DNA from: Termitomyces sp. T153
Taxonomy: Eukaryota > Basidiomycota > Agaricomycetes > Agaricales > Lyophyllaceae
Direction of reading: 5' to 3'
Assembly (NCBI GenBank): GCA_018296165.2
Contig: JACKQL020000001.1
Location: forward strand, 868,001 to 932,000
Length of the DNA stretch: 64,000 bases
Shown: positions 57,407-64,000 of the stretch, piece by piece
Position numbering within the stretch: position 1 is the stretch's first letter
Layout of the letters: every line of letters begins with the position of its first letter
Position numbers and translations under genes: made by a program
Notes under the pieces: model-generated
What the model was told of the DNA's origin: nothing
What the model saw: the letters and a program-made list of their open reading frames with translations, nothing else
The model's database searches: none

Positions 57407-58221
57407 TTAAGCATTCTTTTCCGCCTGTTTCTTGACATCCTCTGCTGATTCTGCAACCTTGCCGGCAACATCCTTTTTCACCTCCTTCGTTGTAGACTTT
57501 CCCCATCCCAACCAGCTAAACCATCCAGATTTCGCTTCCTTAGCCTTCTTGTCTATGGTAGATTGTGCCTGATCAACTTGACCCTCTGCTGCCGAACGCG
57601 TGTCTTTGTACAAGTTCTCCGTCAAGACGCGCGCATCAGTCATAGCCTTCCCTGATGTTTTCCTATAGGAATCAAGCTTTTCCTGTGCATCTGTCGCCGC
57701 TTGTCGAGCCTTCTCTTCCACTTCATGAATTTTGTCCTGCCCGGCAGTCTGTAGGAAGTTTGAGCGATGTGGGATAATGAGTGCTCCTTCAATGCATATT
57801 TCTTCACAAACCTTTGTAGCATCATATCTCGCTTGACTTTGCCTGTATGCATCGTCCGCGCGTGCTTTCCCGACTTGTACTGCTTCACGAGCCTTCTGTT
57901 CCATCTCCTGTTGGTTTCTTTGGGCTTTCTCTTTGACAGCTTCGATGTCTTCTGGGTTGGAAAAGTAGTAATAGGCTCCTGCTGCTGCGACTACACCAAG
58001 TGCAGCGAATAGAAGAGTATTTGAGTTGGTGTCATTTCCTTTTGTTTTAGGCGATTGTTGGCCCGCTTGTGGTGGCGGCGGACTCGTATACGACCGGACA
58101 GCCTGATTGCGGAAAATTACGGACACAGGCTGAAGGGTATGGCAAAGGAACATACGATACGAGTTGTTGGTGGTACAATAGAAGCAGATCTGACGATGCG
58201 AACAACTGGGGAGCGCAACAT
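57407..58221 (-). CDS. Mitochondrial LEA-like, helix-rich membrane protein
   Basis: Exon 1 (58221 to about 58156) encodes M-L-R-S-P-V-V-R-I-V-R-S-A-S, an Arg/Ser-rich mitochondrial presequence, and splices through gtatgt...cag to A-V-R-S-Y-T-S-P-P-P-P. A single membrane span follows (L-L-F-A-A-L-G-V-V-A-A-A-G-A-Y-Y-Y-F), then about 180 residues of charged amphipathic helix (A-Q-R-N-Q-Q-E-M-E-Q-K-A-R-E; K-A-R-Q-A-A-T-D-A-Q-E-K) of the late-embryogenesis-abundant type, and W-F-S-W-L-G-W near the end. An in-frame 63-nt segment near 57807-57745 has splice borders and is probably an intron. Stop 57407-57409. Likely a stress-related inner-membrane or intermembrane protein; exact role unknown. Confidence 0.7.
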
Positions 58222-58521
58222 GAAGTGAAGGGAGAGTCCTGGGAAGGCCAGTGTCGCACCTTATATATAGGGCTGTGAACACATGACGGTGGTGACGTCG
58301 TTGTGCGTTCTGCAGCACGTGTCGTCACACGAGCGGGAAGAGATCGTGTGTGCAGAGACTGTGTGTTCAGTGCTTCAGCGCTAACTTCAGCAGCTGTTCC
58401 AAATCGCTCGCTATTACTTAGCTAGAATATCTAAGGTTGCTGCTCCGGAGATCGGTCCGATCATTCAAGTTACCGATCACCTTTCTAATTTAGTTACTCT
58501 CTCCTCCCGACCTCAATTGTC

Positions 58522-59649
58522 ATGGCCCACGACGAGCTAGAAGCACCTCAGAAGACACGAGTCATCCTTGTTGGTGTGGGGTCAGAGTCAATTTTTGACC
58601 CTGGCGGAAAGTATCTAACATCTACTTAGGGGTGCGACATGTTCAGGCAAAACAACCCTCGCGAAACATTTGAAGCGAATTTTACCCGATTCTGTAATAA
58701 TCCACCAGGACGTTCGTCTGGATAATTCAAAGCGGTGATCCAGCTGACCTTTCTCTATATCATATGCTCAGGATTTTGCACCGGTGAGTGATATGCGTCT
58801 TTTGATTGAATTCAAGTTCCTGATCAGTCTGTCATTACAGCCTCAAGAGCTCGTTCCCATACATCCAATATACGAAGTGCAGGATTGGGACGCTGCTCCG
58901 GGAGCCATACTCTGGCCTAAGCTTGTCAATTTCCTTCGGGGGGTCAAAGCTACTGGGAAAATACCCAATGACCATCGAAGCCATGACCATCTCAACGAGC
59001 AGAAGGAGATCAAGATCGATGACGAAGTCAGGGATCGATGGATCGAAGTTTTTGAGGCCATTCAAAAGCAGCGTGAACAACAAGGGGAAAAAGTAATCTG
59101 GGGCTTGGTCGATGGATTTCTCCTGTATTGGAATCAGGTATGGAGATTCAGGATCTGAAAAGACTGTTGCTGATGAAACGTATGCGGAATAGGAAGTCAT
59201 AGATGAAATAGACGTCCGAGTATTCTTGAGAGTACCGGAACCAGTTCTCAGGAAACGACGACATGAGAGACACGGTTACCATACGGCAGGTAAGCATTTT
59301 TTCGTTTTAGATGGTCACGAAGTAACCCTGACGGGTGTCCCGATATTTTCCTTCTGACATCCTCTATCGCTCTAATTCAACCTCGCTACGTCCACCCTTG
59401 ACTACTCCTGGAGTCCAATCTGATCCAGAGGGGTCACTTTGGAGAGATCCTCCGGGCTATTGGGAACAGATAGTATACCCTGCATATGTAGATGCACACC
59501 GAGATGTGTTCATAGGAGGAGATGTAGAGAAAGGATTGCCGGGGGAGAAGGTAAAAGGAATGATGGTTATCAATAGCATGGAGCTCAGCATGAGCGAGGC
59601 TGTCTCTCAGGTATGCGGAGTGCTAGAGGGGGTAAGTACGAATTATTAG
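58522..59649 (+). CDS. Nicotinamide riboside kinase (NRK1 family)
   Basis: Starts M-A-H-D-E-L at 58522. Exon 2 gives the P-loop G-G-A-T-C-S-G-K-T-T-L and I-I-H-Q-D; a 12-nt exon (58772-58783) adds D-F-A-P; the next has V-Q-D-W-D-A-A-P-G-A-I and G-L-V-D-G-F-L-L-Y-W. The following exon holds D-V-R-V-F-L-R-V-P-E-P-V-L-R-K-R-R, and the last has L-W-R-D-P-P-G-Y-W-E-Q-I-V-Y-P-A-Y. These are the uridine-kinase-like signatures of nicotinamide riboside kinase, which phosphorylates the riboside in NAD salvage. About 270 residues. The C-terminal V-S-T-N-Y and stop lie inside the first unit of a tandem repeat, so the true terminus may be a few residues off. Confidence 0.85.
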
Positions 59650-59823
59650 ATAGGTATGTAAGTACGAATTATTAGATAGGTATGTAAGTACGTGTTATTA
59701 GATAGGTATGTCAGTACGAGATATTAGATAGGAATTCAGAAGCCTGGAGATAGAGGGTGTAAGTACGAATTATTAGATAGGTATGTAAGTACGAAATATT
59801 AGATAGGAATTCAGAAGCCTGGG
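59632..59823 (+). repeat. 26-bp tandem repeat array
   Basis: The unit gtaagtacgaattattagat plus aggtat is repeated three times from 59632, then degenerates, and restarts at about 59759; longer units share ggaattcagaagcctgg. The array begins at the kinase stop and lies in its 3' flank, immediately upstream of the fumarate reductase promoter. Confidence 0.8.
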
Positions 59824-59969
59824 ATGATGTCCGTCGGATCACCGTTTTTGGCGGCAATCAGCGAGTGATTTCTGTCAGAATCACATGTCTGACGGGACAC
59901 GGATGGATCGAGGTATAAAGCATCTCAAACCAACCAGATATCTCACAATCCTCCTTTCTCAATTTCTCC

Positions 59970-62027
59970 ATGGCTCAAGTTATAGTCGTTGGTGGCGGTC
60001 TCGCCGGTCTCTCTGCAGCACACACTCTCCTCGAGCGCGGGGCAAATGTCCTTCTTCTCGATAAACAAGGGTTGGTCTCCTTTCCACTGCCAGACCAGCG
60101 TAGACTCAACCATCGCACCCCAGGTTCATGGGTGGAAACTCGACAAAGGCTACCTCGGGTATCAACGGTGCTGGGACACAGTCTCAGCAGGCTCTGGGCA
60201 TTCCTGACAACGCCAAGATCTTCTTCGAGGACACGAAGAAATCCGTATGTCTCTGTTGCGCTTTTCAGTCTTGTCCGTCATTCAATATTTCCTAGGCACG
60301 CGACCTTGCTCGTGACGATCTCATTCAAGTTCTTACTGGCCGCTCTGGCGATGCCGTCAACTGGCTTCAGTCCAAGTTCGGCCTTGATCTTTCAAAAGTT
60401 TCCCGTCTCGGTGGACACAGTCAGCCCCGCACCCATCGCGGTGATGCTCAATTCCCTGGAATGGTTTGTCTCAATCCTCTTCTTCCTTTCTTGTGCTGAC
60501 TTCTGCAAAAGGTCATCACCTACGCTCAATTAGAGCGCCTCGAAGATCTCGCCATCAGCACCCCCGAACGAGTACGAATCGTCAAGAAGGCTCGCGTAAC
60601 GAAACTTGTCAAGGACGAGTCCAATTCAGTCGTTGGGGTCGAGTATCTTCATGATGGAAAGACTCAGACTGCATATGGACCAGTGATCCTCGCTACTGGT
60701 GGTTATGCTGCCGATTTCACAGATGACTCTCTTCTCAAGAGATATCGCCCTGAGTTATGGGATCTTCCAACAACGAACGGCGATCACTGCACTGGTGACG
60801 GTCAAAAACTTGCTATGGCTATCGGTGCTAGTGGCATTGATCTCGAGAAGGTGCAAGTACACCCGACAGGGCTTGTCGACCCGAAGGAGCCTGATGCAAA
60901 GGTTAAGTTTTTAGCTGCCGAGGCCCTTCGTGGTGTTGGCGGCCTGCTTCTTGATAGTCAAGGCAAGCGCTTCGTCGATGAACTTCAGCATCGTGACTAC
61001 GTCACTGGCAAGATGTGGGAAAACAAACATGTATGATTCTATCGGTGCTTTGTTTCATCCGTTTATTCACATCTCTTGTACAGCATCCAATCCGCCTCGT
61101 TCTCAATGGTGCTGCATCCAAGGACATTGAATGGCATTGCAAGCACTACGTTGGACGTGGCCTTATGAAGCGCTTCGACAACGGCAACGCACTCGCCAAA
61201 GAGTTTGGTCTTGACCCATCCGTCCTCAGGAAGACATTCAATGATTATAACCAGAGTGTCAGAACGAAGAAGGATCCATTTGGAAAGAAGGTATAGCTTG
61301 ATTTTCCAACTTGATGATATATCGTTTTGCTTATCGTCATTCAGTTCTTCCAAGGTGAATGGTCATTTGATGATTTCTTCCACGTCGCCATCATGACTCC
61401 TGTGTTGCATTACACCATGGGTGGTCTCGAAATTGATCCTGAATCTCGCGTGGTCGACAAATCGGGCAAACCCATTCCTGGTCTGTTTGCTGCTGGAGAG
61501 GTCGCCGGCGGTGTTCATGGTGCAAATCGTCTGGGAGGTTCCTCTCTTCTTGGATGTGTCGTCTTTGGACGTGTATCTGGCGATTCCGCTGCGGCATATC
61601 TCCTTCAGGCAGCGAGTGCTGCCGTTCAAAAAGCTGGTGGCCGTCTCAGTGCGTTATCTTCGCAACTTGCTTCTGGTTCGACGCCTTCTCCAGCGGCTGA
61701 ACCCACATCTGCGCCTGCTGCGGTTCCCGGGAAGACTACATCAGGAAGTTACTCAGTTGAGGAGGTTGCCAAGCACAATAAGAAGGATGATGTTTGGGTT
61801 ATTATTGATGGTCAAGTTTTGGATGTCACCAAAGTATGTCTACCGACTTGACCCTCCTACTCACTACTGATCAACATTTCAAGTTCCTTCCCGATCATCC
61901 TGGAGGTGAAAAGGCGATCCTTCTCTATGCCGGCCGTGACGCGACCGAGGAGTTCAACATGCTTCATGACCCCAAAGTCATTCCGCGATACGCCCCAGAT
62001 GCCGTCATCGGCAAGATGAAGGCCTAG
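59970..62027 (+). CDS. Soluble fumarate reductase fused to cytochrome b5
   Basis: Seven exons; starts [17 protein letters not shown] at 59970 (FAD dinucleotide loop). Then [21 protein letters not shown], the substrate-side Q-V-H-P-T-G-L and E-A-L-R-G-V-G-G, then L-H-Y-T-M-G-G-L and [15 protein letters not shown]. The Osm1/Frd1-type FAD_binding_2 flavoprotein is followed by an Ala/Pro/Ser linker and a cytochrome b5 domain (V-E-E-V-A-K-H-N ... F-L-P-D-H-P-G-G). Stop TAG 62025-62027. It should reoxidise FADH2 or NADH by reducing fumarate to succinate. No N-terminal presequence is visible, so a cytosolic location is likely. The cytochrome b5 fusion is known in other fungi and protists. Confidence 0.9.
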
Positions 62028-62343
62028 ACTTGCTGTGATAGTTATTTCCCATCTTCGTCATACTATACACCAGTTTTACACGCTTTCGCTGGATTTGTAT
62101 TTGTAATCTGCTTACTATGTGGCGTCTTGCTTTCGACGTTGCGCGATAACAATTTTAATCAATCGAGAATTTTACGCAACCCATATATCATTGAGGAAAA
62201 AGTTCATATGCCTGAGGTTGACTCACTCTCACCCCTTTCCAACGGTGTTGTGGGCTTACAAGCAACAGCACGTTGCCGACGCGCCGTGTTGTGGGATATC
62301 ATTTGCTTAAGGCCGCATTTCTTCCTATCGCTCAAATTGATCT

Positions 62344-64000
62344 ATGCTGTCAGCTCCGACCGAGTCCTCAGGTCTTTTGGCACGCAATAGAGAGAATGCA
62401 TTTCCCAATCTTCCAGCTGTAGTCAAGAACCGTCGCATCATATGGGCCATTTTGACTGTCCTCTTTTCCGGAGGTCTCGTATTTTTTGTAGGGTTCCAAC
62501 ATCACCTGGCGGAGCTATACCCGCTGTTTGGTTTTCCCGAGGATCCACTGGTTGCTGCACTGGCTATTTTAGACAGGGCTCCCGTAATCGTGAGCAGTCA
62601 TTGAATCCTCAGAAAGAGTCGCTGACCTTTCTACAAGGATGGGCACATTGGTGGATAAATTTGCCGCCGAGTCATCTGTTGCAGCTGATTGGTGCTATTT
62701 CATTGAAGATCTTGCTATACTTACAAGGGAAAGATTCGCAAATAACGCCTCTGCTATCGATCTCACGTCGCGTATGCCTGGACATGTAGATATTCCTCGG
62801 CTGAGGAAAGGTAAAGTTGGAGGGTTTTTCTGGTATTATGAATAGAATATCATTCTTGACCGATCTTAGACTCATGGGTTAATAGGTCAGTCTACATGGG
62901 TTGTCCGAGACCAGAGGAGGCGTCCGAAGACTTCTTGACTGCGACCTGGATCGTCCGGTACGCGTTCAATAGTTTTACATAGCATTATAATGCATTAAAC
63001 GTGCTGTTGCATTCAGTGATACCCTGGAACAGATAGACATTGCAAGGTCCCTGATTGACAAATATCCTGGGGTATATAAAATTGCCTCTTTCACCACACA
63101 CTGTCCCTCAAACTTCTATTTCTAGACATTCCAATTCGGTACTAGTTCAACTGATATCAAGACTGCCATCAAGAATGGCAAAATAGCAAGTCTCTTGGGA
63201 GTTGAAGGGTCAGTCGTACATATGATCATCTTCGTTTCTACGTAACTTACTTACACTGTCTTAGCGCCCATCAGATCGGCAACTCGCTCGCTGTTTTACG
63301 CCAATATTACAACCTCGGAATTCGTTACATGACTCTGACGCATACCTGCCATAACGCCTTCGCGGATTCGTGCGGTTACCTCCCAGGTATCATTCCCCTC
63401 CACAACGGGTTGAGGTACGCTTCAGTAGCCTATGCTCTTTTTTCAAGGAACCTACTACCTATGATACAGCAATTTTGGACGTACTCTGATCAGAGAAATG
63501 AACCGACTAGGCATCTTAATTGACCTTTCTCATACCTCGGACGCCACGGCTATTGAAGCTCTCAGAATCTCTAAAGCACCAGTCATCTGGTCTCATTCTT
63601 CTGCTAGGGGTGTCCATGACGTACCACGCAATGTCCCGGATGAGGTACTACGTCTGGTGGGCGCCGGTGAAGGCCAGAGAGATGCAGTTGTAATGGTATG
63701 TATATTGACATTCTAGTGAACTCTGTATAACACCTATTTTGTAACAATCAGGTCAACTTTGCCCCTTTCTTCGTGGCAAACCCAGGTCAAGCTAATGTCC
63801 ATACCGTGGCCGACCACGTCGAGCACATCGCAAAGGTTGCTGGGAAGAAGTAGTACGTTATGGCAGTGCAGTCCTTGGTACTGAAGTCGCTGAAGTCAGA
63901 TATCTTCAGCGTCGGACTTGGTAGTGATTATGATGGGATCAGCGATGTCCCCGACGGCCTTGAGGATGCGTCCAAATACCCAGTATTGGTAGGCTGGTTC
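62344..64000 (+). CDS. Membrane (renal-type) dipeptidase, 3' end outside window
   Basis: Starts M-L-S-A-P-T-E-S at 62344 with a membrane anchor at residues 30-52 ([18 protein letters not shown]). Following exons give the zinc ligands of peptidase M19: D-G-H-I-D-L (first His/Asp pair, near 62690), E-G-A-H-Q-I-G (63220-63280), [24 protein letters not shown] and G-S-D-Y-D-G. It hydrolyses dipeptides, including D-containing ones, at the membrane surface. The final exons lie beyond 64000. Confidence 0.88.

Noticed and set aside
1..64000. tRNA and rRNA genes
   Set aside because: Scanned for B-box-like GGTTCGAATCC and cloverleaf arms; only matches inside coding sequence were seen.

Overview
The window is nuclear DNA of a filamentous basidiomycete, most likely an Agaricomycete (mushroom-forming fungus). 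Evidence: genes are split by many 45-75 nt GT-AG introns, and they encode fungal proteins such as a three-domain tRNA ligase, a Zn2Cys6 regulator, a yeast-type amino acid permease, an extra divergent G-protein alpha subunit and a soluble fumarate reductase fused to cytochrome b5. Nothing looks bacterial in organisation. Exon limits below come from reading frames and splice motifs by eye; most are good to a few bases, and unresolved ones are flagged.

Layout. 1-746: 3' part of a DUF218 protein gene (+). 747-1740: nothing recognised. 1740-4930: CpG-poor block of transposon debris (DDE transposase relic, a 728-bp TA-flanked inverted-repeat element). 6019-7416: Zn2Cys6 regulator (-). 8638-10183: SLC35/triose-phosphate-type transporter (-). 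10424-10916: Mediator MED31 (-), divergent from 11008-12193 UCH37-type deubiquitinase (+). 12917-14804: coiled-coil protein of unknown role (-). 15035-17743: E(z)/EZH2-like histone methyltransferase (-). 18756-21431: tRNA ligase Trl1 (-). 21740-39700: about 18 kb of nested, CpG-depleted transposons. 40453-42682: amino acid permease (-). About 43000-50400: Helitron. 51225-52938: bacterial-type mannose-1-phosphate guanylyltransferase (-). 53209-54215: probable PAXX-like end-joining factor (-). 54600-56914: divergent G-alpha (-). 57407-58221: mitochondrial LEA-like protein (-). 58522-59649: nicotinamide riboside kinase (+). 59970-62027: fumarate reductase-cytochrome b5 (+). 62344-64000: membrane dipeptidase (+), cut by the window end.

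The nested block can be dated by target-site duplications. A Tc1/mariner element (TA, about 25170-38913) was hit by a solo LTR (ggcag, 27163-38535), which was hit by a full Ty3/gypsy element (gtaa, 27245-38106), whose 3' LTR was hit by another solo LTR (gatgt, 36322-37347). The gypsy element has an intron-containing reading frame on its antisense strand between integrase and the 3' LTR (34727-35990); this is the most unusual object here. The Helitron helicase gene is broken by a 296-bp tandem duplication.

The host genes are mostly unrelated housekeeping functions, not a pathway cluster. Themes are chromatin and transcription (EZH2-like, MED31, Zn2Cys6), RNA repair, ubiquitin, transport and redox/NAD metabolism (riboside kinase beside fumarate reductase). 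Three host proteins depart from family consensus at a catalytic or catalytic-adjacent site or in domain content: G-alpha (switch II Gln replaced by Ala), EZH2-like (His of the SET N-H-S motif replaced by Asp) and the guanylyltransferase (N-terminal coiled-coil extension).
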